Source: Purshia tridentata
Taxonomy: Eukaryota > Streptophyta > Magnoliopsida > Rosales > Rosaceae
DNA: 59,567 nucleotides
Assembly: GCA_003254885.1 (NCBI GenBank)
Contig: QANT01007748.1
Location: forward strand, 1-59,567
Reading direction: 5' to 3'
This document shows, piece after piece, positions 1-10,353 of this stretch. Positions within the stretch are counted from its first letter, which is position 1; the number at the start of each line of letters is the position of its first letter. The notes under the pieces are model-generated. The model was not told the DNA's origin. It made no database searches and was given only the letters and a program-made list of their open reading frames with translations. A program made the translations under genes and the position numbers.

Positions 1-48
1 AAAAATAATCAAACAAGTAAGAGAAAAAATAAAAAATATATATATAGG

Positions 49-298
49 TACATTTCAATTGTACCAATATCTGGGTTGGTATGTGTCTATATATATATAA
101 GCTTCATTTTTTGAGTATTGAGGGTAAATCTCATATTTTCACTTCATCCCTTTTTAGGGTATAGAATGTGTTCAATAGAGGTGTTATGTTAGGGTTTAGC
201 TCTGGGATTTTGGGTGGAATCCAAAATCCTGGAGCTAAACCATAACATAAAAGCCGACAAACCAAAGCCAATTGATTGATTGGCACAATTGAAATGTA
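49..298. repeat. Fold-back TIR element with internal hairpin
   Basis: The ends are inverted repeats of about 20 bp: 49-68 reads tacatttcaattgtaccaat and the reverse complement of 279-298 differs at one base. A second, nested hairpin has arms at about 183-213 and 219-250. There is no coding potential. It resembles a MITE-type non-autonomous DNA element. I could not define a target-site duplication, so the superfamily is open. Confidence 0.6.
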
Positions 299-409
299 TT
301 TACAAACCAGAGTCAATCTTTCGTTTGGTACAGTTAAATCCTATAATTAATTATAGGATAATATGATAATATTAATTAGGATATATAAAATAATATACAA
401 TTAGAATAA

Positions 410-563
410 TATTAAGATTTACATATTATTAATTTTAGGATAATATTACACATTTTTTAAATTAAAAACATCTGGATAATATTTTNTATTAAGATTTACA
501 TATTATTAATTTTAAGATAATATTACACATTTTTTAAAGTAAAAACATCTGTATAATATTTTT
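410..563. repeat. 77-bp tandem duplication interrupted by an N
   Basis: Two nearly identical AT-rich units, 410-485 and 487-563, differ at only a few positions and are separated by one undetermined base at 486. An N exactly at a unit boundary suggests either a genuine tandem repeat that was hard to assemble or two overlapping contig ends that were joined without merging. Confidence 0.8.
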
Positions 564-627
564 GGACCTTAGTCAAAAATAAAAAAGTATTAGGGTATTA
601 GTCTAAGAGAAGAAAAAAAATTGAACC
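491..627 (+). repeat. Dispersed repeat also present, inverted, at the other window end
   Basis: This 137-bp stretch, from the second unit of the tandem repeat to ...ttgaacc, is about 90% identical to the reverse complement of 59431-59567. It is non-coding and AT-rich. It is a dispersed repeat, possibly a transposon end. About 380 bp of repeat-poor sequence separates it from the PHT1 stop codon. Confidence 0.8.
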
Positions 628-1011
628 CGCCCATAAATCACTCAAAAAGTTAACGTACAGCTAGAAAATGATCAGAGCCAGCACTAATCGAAAAACATAT
701 ATGGTGTATGAAAGAGGGGATTTTATCTCCCAAAAGTAGCTATATTCATGGTCAAGTGTCACCCACATATGAAAAGCTAGTCTTTGGTGAAGTGAGGGTA
801 TGACATATAGAAAAGACATGCACTATAAGTAACATTCCAAATTAACTAGATAGGAACAAATAAGAGTGATTAATTAAGTCTAACTTCAACATATTGAAAC
901 TGATCTAGCTATCAACCAAATTATTGATAAAATAAACTGCAGCTACGTACCAAGATTAAATTAACGAAATAAAAAATCCAGCACATGAAATTGTTGTATG
1001 TATGAAGTCTC

Positions 1012-2622
1012 CTAAACAGTAGCCTGAATGGCTTGCTGGTTTTCATCTTCTTCTTCTTCTTCATTCTCTCTGGACATCTCCTCCAACGATTTTCCCTTGG
1101 ACTCGGGCACCAAGAACGTGAAGAAGAAGCCCAAAACATTGATGACTCCTAGCACTATCAGAGAATTCCTCATTCCAATCCCCGCCGGGTATCCGGCATC
1201 CGCCTTGGCCTTGTCTTGATTCTGCGACGCGTACAGAAACCCAAAAGCCCCGATGATCGCCCCCGCCTTTCCGGAAGCCGCCGAGATCCCATGACACGTC
1301 GACCGGAACCTCGCGGGGAAGATCTCCGCGGGCATAATAAATGTAGTACTATTGGGTCCAAAATTCGCAAAGAAAAATGTGAGACCGTATATGACAATGA
1401 ACGCTATGTGGTTCTCTGGTCTGGTCCAGTGCTCGTAGGGAATTGCCAAGGCGAACATGAAGACGGTCATGAAGAAGAACCCGATCAGCTGAATGGTGAA
1501 GCGGCCGAGATGGTCGATGAGAAAGACGGTGACCCAGTAGCCGGGGACGGTGCCGCAGAGGGCGATCAGGGTTTGAGCCCTAGCGATTTTGTAAAGCTCG
1601 TCTAGTGCACTCATGGTGTTTGCTGGGGGAAGCCAACCAACGGCGCTGAAGATGTCCTTTTGGAAGAGGTTTTGGCTGTAGTAAGCGATGTCTAGCAAGA
1701 ACCAGCAGGTGGCTGTGCCCAACAAGTGAAGCCCATGTCGCTTAATAAACTGTTTGGAAAATAGACCAAAAGAGGGAGATGGCTTCTTTTGGAGTTGGGA
1801 TTGTTGAGTCTCTTTGTCTACTTTGATTTCAACATTCAAAACCTTCGACATGTCTTGGCAAGCTTTGTTTTGGTCCTTGGCTACCAAAGCGGTGTAGCGA
1901 GCGGTTTCGGGCATCTTTATACGCCAATAGAATGTTATGGCGGCCGGAACCGCTCCAAACATAAGAATGATCCTCCATACATAGTCCGCTTGAGGCGCAA
2001 TGGACCCAATTGGGTCCACTGCGTAAGCCTGCTCTGGAAACAAAGCCTTAAAAATAGTGGAAACAACAATAGCCACCATCCCACCGGCTAAAATCCCAAA
2101 ACCTTGCATGGCAAACACTGCGGCAATAAATGCACCGCGGGTCTTCTTGTTTGCATACTCAGCCATTATGGTGGCGGAAAGTGGGTAGTCACCGCCAATG
2201 CCAAACCCTAGCCAGAAGCGGAAGAAGCAGAGCGTGCATATGACGGCCTTGGGGGAGGAACCAATGGAAAGGCCTGAACATATGGAGGACAACACCATGA
2301 GGATTAGGGTTATGCCGTAGACGCGTTTGCGGCCGAGCTTGTCCCCGAGCCACCCGAAGAAAAGCTGACCGGCTAGAGTTCCACAGAGAGCGACCCCGTT
2401 GACGGCAGCCGCCACGTCCGGTGGAAGGCTGCCTGGCTTTTCGGAGCCTTCCACCTGGTAGTAGAGGCGGCCAAGGAGTTTGGTGACGAGGGAGATGCAG
2501 AAAAGGTCGTAGGAATCGGTGAAGAAGCCCATGCCGGAGATTATGATGGCGACGAAGTGGTACAACTGGGTTTTGGCTACGTCCAGCATGCTTAGGACCT
2601 CGAGCTGCTGGTCTTTGGCCAT
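1012..2622 (-). CDS. PHT1: PHT1-family inorganic phosphate transporter
   Basis: Intronless 536-residue protein, the usual PHT1 length. It is predicted to be a plasma-membrane H+/phosphate symporter of the major facilitator superfamily, with two six-helix halves around a hydrophilic loop at roughly residues 240-300. Visible signatures are the MFS loop [13 protein letters not shown] (91-103), the PHT1 signature [13 protein letters not shown] (143-155) and a typical acidic C-terminal tail made of a Glu run. The ATG has a near-ideal plant context (GCCACCATGGC). Many PHT1 genes are phosphate-starvation or mycorrhiza induced. Here a P1BS box 121 bp upstream supports control by PHR-type factors. No frameshift or missing motif was seen. 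Which PHT1 subclade it belongs to cannot be settled without a tree. Confidence 0.96.
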   Translation of the reverse strand: MAKDQQLEVLSMLDVAKTQLYHFVAIIISGMGFFTDSYDLFCISLVTKLLGRLYYQVEGSEKPGSLPPDVAAAVNGVALCGTLAGQLFFGWLGDKLGRKRVYGITLILMVLSSICSGLSIGSSPKAVICTLCFFRFWLGFGIGGDYPLSATIMAEYANKKTRGAFIAAVFAMQGFGILAGGMVAIVVSTIFKALFPEQAYAVDPIGSIAPQADYVWRIILMFGAVPAAITFYWRIKMPETARYTALVAKDQNKACQDMSKVLNVEIKVDKETQQSQLQKKPSPSFGLFSKQFIKRHGLHLLGTATCWFLLDIAYYSQNLFQKDIFSAVGWLPPANTMSALDELYKIARAQTLIALCGTVPGYWVTVFLIDHLGRFTIQLIGFFFMTVFMFALAIPYEHWTRPENHIAFIVIYGLTFFFANFGPNSTTFIMPAEIFPARFRSTCHGISAASGKAGAIIGAFGFLYASQNQDKAKADAGYPAGIGMRNSLIVLGVINVLGFFFTFLVPESKGKSLEEMSRENEEEEEDENQQAIQATV

Positions 2623-2742
2623 GGTGGCGGTGCTTGGAGATCTCTCTCTCTAACTCACTCTAATAGCAAAGGGCAAAGGAGGTGCGTTTTAATATGAGTA
2701 CGTAGTAGCATATAAATGTATATCTGTTGCGGGGGGATCAAA

Positions 2743-2750
2743 GAATATTC
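2743..2750. promoter_or_regulatory. P1BS box (PHR1-binding site) upstream of PHT1
   Basis: GAATATTC matches the palindromic consensus GNATATNC bound by PHR1-type MYB factors in phosphate-starvation promoters. It lies 121 bp upstream of the PHT1 start codon. A TATA-like stretch lies between them at about 2707-2716. An 8-bp degenerate motif can occur by chance, but position and gene identity make it plausible. Confidence 0.6.
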
Positions 2751-4094
2751 CTCAAAGCTCCTGAATTAAAGAGGAGACTTCGCCTAAAATCTATCTCTAG
2801 TTGTGCAGTTGTGATATTCAGGATTGACTAAATTCTATAATTCCTACAATCCTATATGGTTGGGGTTTTGAATCCTAGTTGGACTCAAACTCCGGCCTAC
2901 TCTAGCATCTAGCTGAATACACAAGTCACCAGGCCCATACTCCATTCTCCAAAAAAGTCACACTCCCTTGTGGTCCAATTTGGTTTGAACCATAACTAAA
3001 TCAGTTCCAATTTCTTGAGCCCATAATCAGACCAAAATACTTGCGTGGATCCAAGTATACTGAATTTGCATAACTCAAGCTAGTTTTAATGCTATTTTAA
3101 AACATTGTTTCATATTTTTGTTGTTATTTTATCAGTTTAATCAAAATGACATGCAATTTCACAACATAACATATTAAAAGATTAATAAGAGCATATTTAG
3201 AATAAAATAAAGAAAGAGAGATTGATACACTACAACAAAAAACCCTATCCATGACGCCGAAAAAAACCACCGTAAAGGCCATGGTGATTTGAGAGAGCCA
3301 AGTACATTATTGTTAGTTTAATATTTTGTTCGCACCCTTTTTTTGCTTTAAGATATGAATATGAATTAGTGATCGAATTCAACTTTCATAAATATGAATT
3401 TTTTCTTCATGGTGGGTTCTTCAAACGAATTTCCATCCTTTTTTTTTCTCTCTAAATGAATGACAAAAACCCAATGTTGTATGCATTTTTTACCTGTTTT
3501 TTTTTTCGGTAAAGAAATGTGATTCGGTTCCTACACATAGTTGTTGTGCCTGGGCTTCTTAACTTGCAATGGGGCATTCTAGTTGCATAGGCTGTTATTT
3601 AAGGCCAGAAATAAGAAAATATAATTTTTTTAAAGATTATTTTAGGTCAATTTAAGCTGAATTTGTTTGAGAGTATGAATATTGTGAGTTTGGTTCCTCT
3701 GTATACTGTGAGCTTGAGTTTGAGCAATTTTCCTCTTGTTGTTCCTGATTTTCCCCTGCCTTTAATCTAGAGTCACGTAGTTCTTCTCTTTTTTATTTAT
3801 TCATTTTTTATGTCCAAATACAGGTAGCAAAGACTGCCAAAGAGTGAAATAATGATGGATGTTAGCAGTTGAGGGTTATCACGACTGCCAATAATATACA
3901 TCATAAAGGAAACTACGCAAAAGTGACCAAAGGAAAATTTTATCACAAACCAGTAAAAGTCCATAGCTAAAAAAATCTTATTTATCATAATTCTAGAAAA
4001 TATGTCTTGAAATTGCAGGGCAGAAAGATAAATTGCCTTCAGTTCAAATACTTGGTTACAAATCTGAGTTACTTAAGCTAACCACGCAATTGAA
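2751..4094. other. Intergenic, no gene recognised; CACTA-like end inside
   Basis: There is no supported coding sequence. The only notable motif is the CACTA-type terminus at 3228. The rest is AT-rich spacer and the probable 3' UTR of the aminotransferase gene up to 4094. Confidence 0.6.
3228..3240 (+). repeat. CACTA-type transposon terminus (remnant)
   Basis: CACTACAACAAAA is the hallmark end of plant CACTA (En/Spm) DNA transposons. Only this one end is visible, with no matching opposite terminus nearby and no transposase, so it is a truncated remnant. Confidence 0.5.
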
Positions 4095-6547
4095 TCATTT
4101 TCTCAATTTCTCCTTCATCCTATCAACTGCAGCCCTAAGAGTGCCCTCATCTTTGCAGAATGTAAATCTGACTAGATTCTTACCATCTTCTGGGTTTAAG
4201 TAAAATACACTCGTCGGGATTGCCACCACCCCAACTTCCTTGATCAGATACTCACAAAAAGCAACATCATTTTCAAGCCCAAAAGGAGTGTGATCTACAA
4301 CCACAAAGTAGGTCCCACTTGATGGAAACACTTTGAAACCGACGGCCTTCAATCCCTCCACCAAAATTGCCTTCTTTGCCTGGTAGTCTCTTTTCAGCTC
4401 CACATAGTAGGAGTCTGGGGCTCTGAGAGCTGTTGCAGCAGCCCACTGCATTGGAGTGGAGGTAGCAAAAGTGAGATAAGAGTGTGCCTGCCGTACTCCC
4501 CATGACAGGTGTGGGGGAGCTATAGCCCAACCGATCTTCCACCCAGTCAACGAGAACGTTTTCCCCAGGGAATTCATGGTAACTGTACGCTCATACATTC
4601 CAGGAAGAGAGGCAATTGAAATGTGATCCATTTCAAAAGCCAACTTATCATAAACTTCATCACTGAACACCAGCACATCGTTTTCAATGCAGAGAGATGC
4701 AATTGTGTCAAGTTCCTCTCGGGTGAACATTTTTCCAGTAGGGTTATGCGGAGTATTTAAAAGAATTGCACGAGTATTCTTTGAGATTGTGGATTTGAGC
4801 TCATTGATGGGGACAGAAAAATCCGGAGGGCGTAATGTGATACCTTTTACTTTAGCACCAGCCATGGATAGGGTGGCTTCATAGGAATCATAAAAAGGAG
4901 CAAAGAGGATAACTTCATCACCAGGATTTATCAAGCCCAGAATAGTTGCCGCAATTGCCTCTGTGCACCCAGAAGTAACAGTTATTTCTTTCTCAGGGTC
5001 CACAACAAGTCCAGTATCTGTCTTGAATCTCTTGGCAATAGCAGAGTTAAAGTCTGCAACCCCATATCCACGAGCATATTGATTCTTCCCATCAATGATG
5101 GCTTGAATTGCTGCTTCCTTCACAAATTCAGGACCATCAAAGTTGGGGAAGCCTTGCCCAAGGTTTATTGCTCCATGTTTAATGGCAAGATTACTCATTT
5201 GCGTGAAGATTGTCGTCTTGAACTTTTCCAAGCGCTTAGCCACCTGACAACAAATGCCAATTCATTAGGCTCTGCAATTGTACTGATATTCAAGGAAGAA
5301 GTATGCACAAATGTAGCTCAACAAGAGATGAATATGTTATGCAGCAAGCCGCAATAAAATTCACACGCAAGAAGTCAAGACCACCGCCTATATTTCATCC
5401 CAATTGGATATCACTTTCCCCATGACACTGATACATATGACCTTCAGCCAAGTAATTTGGCAACATGTAAAAAAGCTTTTGGAAGCAGCCATGCATTGAT
5501 ATACAGATAGCAAAAAGCAAAAAATTGTATGATTCAAGAATACAATATTTGTACAAGAAACTGAAGTCAATAATGAGGGGAAAGGAATGGACAAAAGAGG
5601 GATAACCTATAAGAAGAAACAAAAGAAGATATAACTAAGTTGAGAAATAGTAACTTAGGACACTAAATTCCACCCTCTGGCGTAGAATTATTAGAATGTA
5701 CTTGGAAAACCCAAAACGACTGCCCTATAACTCTAATTAGTGATCACTAATTCCAAAAGCTTAGGTCAGACTTTTTGTTTAAATCTGTAACAGGTGAGCA
5801 AAAGCCTTCAAATAGTCTCAGTTCATTTAGTTGGGAATTCCTCATTAGAGGACTCACATGAGAAATGTATTCAGCCAAAGAGTTAACTTGAGGACTCTTG
5901 TGATTGTCATCTTAGCTTTATTGTTTTTGTTTTTATTATTTCCCCAACACTATTTTCCTTGAAATGATAAAAGGAATCATGGACCGTATAGCATTAAACT
6001 TAAGCATCAGTAATAATCCATTATTATATTATTGACTTATGAACTTGCTTCAGCTAGATTAAGTTACATAACATGATTAGATCGTAGTCACTTCATTACA
6101 ATTTGAGCTTGAGGTAGTTTCTTACCTTCTACAAGTAAAGAGTGAACTGTAAATTAAGTGAATCAGACACAGATAGAAGAAAACTAAGGCCAAAGACATT
6201 TTGCAGTTCATCCAAGCTAAAAATGAACCCTTTTTTGCCATATCTAAACAGTAAATCGCCAAATAACTAACAGCCCCAAAACCCAAGTCGATTCAATTCA
6301 ATTCAACCCACATCCATATAAATTGAGCACAAATTGGATCCATGACAAGTAGGCATACCTGTAAAGGCTGCTGGGTCTTCTGGGTCGGCTGGGTATGACC
6401 CGAAACGGCATCGTTTTCGGTAGAAACGGTGGACATGGTGGCTGAGAAAGATGGGCAAGGAGTGGCTGCACCTCTGGTCCTAATAAATCTAGAGTTTGTG
6501 TAAAAATGCTTGGACAAGGTTAGCGTTGTGGAAAAGCTGAGTCGCAT
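4095..6547 (-). CDS. PLP-dependent class I/II aminotransferase (kynurenine/glutamine transaminase-like)
   Basis: Two exons in transcript order: 6547-6359 and 5243-4095, phase 0, with clean GT (CAG|GTATGC) and AG (TTGTCAG|GTG) junctions. The product is about 445 residues. From memory, the plant homologue at Arabidopsis At1g77670 is about 440. Visible are the fold-type I motifs GQGFPNFDGPEF, NTPHNPTGK, SDEVYDKL and the PLP-lysine segment SLGKTFSLTGWKIGW. The reaction would be 2-oxo-acid-dependent transamination; the family is usually annotated as kynurenine-oxoglutarate or glutamine-pyruvate type, but the substrate cannot be read from sequence. The first 60 or so residues are Ser/Thr/Arg-rich, like an organelle transit peptide. 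Alternative in-frame starts exist at 6724, 6580 and 6436; I chose 6547 because the length fits. Confidence 0.88.
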
Positions 6548-6724
6548 TTCATGGGATGGCCAGGTGCATTGGATCTGCATGACACTTAAGAAAGCCACCA
6601 CTGTCAACAACCGAAGGCTAATGAGTAGTGAATAGTGAGAGTCAGAGTTGGACTTTGAGATCTGCTTTCTTTGCTTGGTTTGAGCTGATTGTGTTGGACT
6701 ACTATTTTTGTGGCTGTGTTTCAT

Positions 6725-9395
6725 GCCACTGCTATAATCAGTTAGTGGGACCGGTATGAATTTTTATTGGGTGGGGCCTGGGCTCTGCTATTATTGTATT
6801 TTACCGTTCTTATAAGTTATAACTGAATTACCCAACAAATAAGAATTATACTATTGCTATTAATGAGTAAAACGACTAATTATTGAGAGCATATTTTTTC
6901 TATTTTTTCCATTTTGTTTTTTTATTTGTAACTCTTGGAAATAGTTACACCAACTATTATTCATTATGTGCTAAAACTTGTCATATTTCAATTTTTATTG
7001 ATTTATAAATAGGGCGGTAAATCACCTCAATTCAATTCGTTTTGTCCGTTTGAGCTTGCTTAGTAAACAATGGAACGGCCCGTTACAAATTCTTGGGCCC
7101 ATTATGGCCCCTTACATATTATTGCAGCAAGCAGAGAAGCCCAAAATAGCAGATATAAACCACATTTCATCATAAGCTAGTCTTAAAGTTCCAAAATCAG
7201 TTGCAATATTGTTGTGTGGCCACACCCAAAAAAAAAAAAAAAAAAAATTCTAAAATGACTTCAGGCAGGCTGTCCCAAGCTTAATTATGAGGCTTGGAGA
7301 ATTGAAAACCACCATATTAACATAACCAATGAATTAATATTGAGTCATTTCACATGATTTATTAAGCAAATCATATTAGAGTTTATTAATATCCGATACC
7401 CACTAAACTCAATTAGTATTCTCTAATCACAACCGCATAAAGAAAGAATGAATCTGTAAACCCAAGCCTCGATCAGTAGGTGACCTTTACAATAATAACT
7501 AGCATGGTAGCTGGTAACGACGTAAAGGGGTAATTAGTAACATTACAATTCTAGTTTGAGGCATACATATACATAACGGTTTCTCTTTCGGCATTTTAAA
7601 GGGACCAAACTCGCATCGTCAAACTTTTGTTGTTCAAAAATTTCCATAGTTAGATTTGAAATTTTTTCATATAACATATATATGATTGTGTTGTGAATAT
7701 TATATTAGTCTTTCTCGATGGCCATTAGAGTATTAATAATGGGATAATGGCGTGTCAATGATGCGCATAAATGTAGAATATTATTCTCATTCGATACCTA
7801 TTATATGTATATATATTGATGGAGATTGAAAAGCTTGTAATATGGATAACTAAGCTTATGTGGAAGCTAGTTTTGTATAGTATTGTGTTGGTGTTACTAC
7901 TGTATAAACTATCCTTAATCTTTATAAGAAATTTTTTCTATTTTCGTATTGCTGATTATATATACGTGTATAATTTATTATTTAACATATATCTATGCAT
8001 GTATACATAACGTAACATAGTATGTATTATATCATGTGTACATATAGTTTTGTTAAGATGTCATTTATGTTAAACCAAGAATTAATTAATAAGCAAGCCA
8101 GCAGAAATATATCAAAGATTCAAAGCTCACTTTTATCGACTGTTCAACTTCATCCAACCTAGCTAGGCTAGTTCCAAATGATCAGATGCCCAATGAGCCC
8201 TTTTTGGGATCCGATGCACTTGCATTTATATATTCCTGAAAATCATAGAAAATAGTACTACTCGAAAATGAATCGATTTATTTTCATGAAAGACTTAATT
8301 TACTAGAAGTTTTTAATTAATTTCACCAATAATGTCATTTAACTTAAGTGTCGGAGAGTAGTAGGCGGGTAGCAACCCAGAGCTTTCCTTAATTTTCCTT
8401 TCTTTTAAGTTTGCAGGAGTACTTGTAATTGGGCAGAGAGCTATATATGTACGTAGGGTTTCTGACTTTTTGTCTCCTACAGTTGACGAAATGTTCACGT
8501 CAACAACACATGCATTTTTATATAACTCATTAACCCTAAATTCCTAATATATATCATTGTTAATTATTAATCTATGAAGATTGTGCGCTTGCAATTTCTC
8601 AGGGCTCTGAACAATTGTCTAGAGAAGCTAGCAACCATTTTTGGTGACGTCCTATAACATTTTTCTGATAAAATAAGTGGAGGCTTTGGATGGAGTTGGA
8701 GAGAGTGAGAGCATCTCAGGCTATTTTGTTGTCATATATGTACGTACTCAAATGTAGTGTAATTCCAAAACCAAAATTTGTTGTTTAACTTGTTAAATGC
8801 ATATTCTGAGGAATAACCCTTTCTTATAATTTGCATACGTGATTGTCCCACAACATGGAAATTAAGAGAATCGGAGATGGATATATGCTAACCACCAACA
8901 CCTATAAATTGCATCACTCTAGCTTTGTTAGCTACTTTGCAAGTTGGAAACTATATATATCAACTTCGATAGTTTATTGGGTTGTTGTTGTATACGTTAA
9001 AAAAATCTGTTTTATTTTCAAATATATCTCAAGTCTCATCAATCTTTGGAGTTTGGGCTCTCTCTCTCTCTCTCTCTCTCACTTCTAGTTGTACCCAATG
9101 TGAAAGTAGAGGGATTTTGAAGTCAATGGTTAGTACTTCAAGTAAATAGATCATTAATATCAAAAATAAAATTTACTAGGCCTATTTGTACAATATATGT
9201 TGTTATTAGTACTTCAAGGATAATTACAGCGAGATCTTTTTCTTTCTGTCAAGGGTTTTTTTTTTTTTTTTGGTTTTTGTGTGGGACTTTCTTTTAATTA
9301 AGTAACTAAATCACAAGAACTTTTCCTAACATCTATAGTTGTAATTTACGCACATGAACAACCAACCTTGGACGAGCTTCTAGCTACTAATGTTA
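6725..9395. other. Intergenic, no gene recognised
   Basis: AT-rich spacer upstream of the aminotransferase gene. TGGGCC/GGCCCA motifs at about 7076-7120 could belong to its promoter but are about 500 bp from the start. A long A run lies at about 7228 and a (CT)n microsatellite at 9058-9080. Short ORFs here look random, with no recognisable domain. Confidence 0.6.
9058..9080. repeat. (CT)n microsatellite
   Basis: An uninterrupted CT dinucleotide run of about 23 bp in intergenic DNA. Confidence 0.85.
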
Positions 9396-9457
9396 CTTAC
9401 AATATTAATTGCATGGTTTTTAGATTTATTTTTTCTTCTACTGTGTACCCAATATAA

Positions 9458-9590
9458 TTGCGGTGGTTCTGGGTGCGGGTGAGGGCCGCGGTGGTTCTAG
9501 GCGCAAGCAAGTGGTGCGGTGGTTTTGGGTGAGGGAGGGAGGGCGAGCGGTGTGATGGTTTTGGGTGCAACGCGGTGGCCATGGATTGGT
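9458..9590. repeat. GC-rich degenerate minisatellite
   Basis: The phrase gcggtggttYtgggtg recurs about every 30-45 bp, four times with variation, in a GC-rich island inside AT-rich DNA. The proline-rich reading frames on the minus strand here are a by-product of this repeat and not a gene. Confidence 0.65.
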
Positions 9591-9721
9591 GCAGCCTTCG
9601 ATTAAGGAAGGAAGGAGGGAGGGAGGGAGAGACAAAAAAAAAAAAACAAAAATGCTATAGTGACAAATAAATTTGAGTTTTATATGATAGGTATTATAGA
9701 TATTTTACACGAAAAATAATT

Positions 9722-9931
9722 AAAATATTAAATTTTTCTAACTAGGGTTAAAAAAGCAAGAGAAGAATTAAAAAGAGTTATTTAATTAAATTACCTAAAA
9801 AAAAAAAAGTGCAGTTAGCAACTTTGATAAAATATTAAAATTTTCTAACTAGGGTTAAAAAAGCAAGAGAAGAATTAAAAAGAGTTATTTAATTAAATTA
9901 CCCAAAAAAAAAAAGTGCAGTTAGCAACTTA
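9722..9931. repeat. 107-bp recent tandem duplication
   Basis: Units starting at 9722 and 9829, both beginning aaaatatta, are nearly identical through ...gttagcaactt, with a variable A run in each. The high identity implies a recent duplication, or a duplicated join in the assembly. It is non-coding. Confidence 0.88.
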
Positions 9932-10353
9932 GCAGTAGCATGTGTAGCTTACAAACTACCTGTCGGCAAATTTTGAAAGCATAACTTATTTATATTTACA
10001 TTTTCAGCCCACCTCGTTCACAAGCTTGGGTAGCTGTGCCATTTATTTATTTCATTTACAAACATCCTTTGAGATTATTCTTTAGAAAACCATATCATAT
10101 TCTTCAAACCTTAGAAAGTCCTAGGACCAAAAAATTTCAAAAGTCCCAAACACAACAAGGTAAACACTTAAAACAGCTCATCAACTGCATTGGCTTGAAA
10201 CGAAATCACAAAATTGTGTTTTGTTACAATTTTGACCGACATTTGGTTCAAAATTTTGCTGACAATTAAGTTACAAATTGAAAACCATGTCCTGGGGTTT
10301 GAACCTAAATGGAAAAACAAGTGAGAAAAGGAAGAAAATGGAAAAAAACGAAG
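9932..10353. other. Intergenic / probable 3' flank of NSP2
   Basis: No gene or repeat is recognised. It probably includes the 3' UTR of the GRAS gene. Confidence 0.5.

Noticed and set aside
1216-1605. 129-codon frame opposite PHT1
   Set aside because: Antisense shadow of the GC-rich PHT1 coding sequence.
7816-8010. 64-codon hydrophobic frame
   Set aside because: AT-rich random frame with no start context, splice partners or neighbours.
9438-9635. Proline-rich frames on the minus strand
   Set aside because: They arise from the GC-rich minisatellite at 9458-9590, with no conserved pattern.
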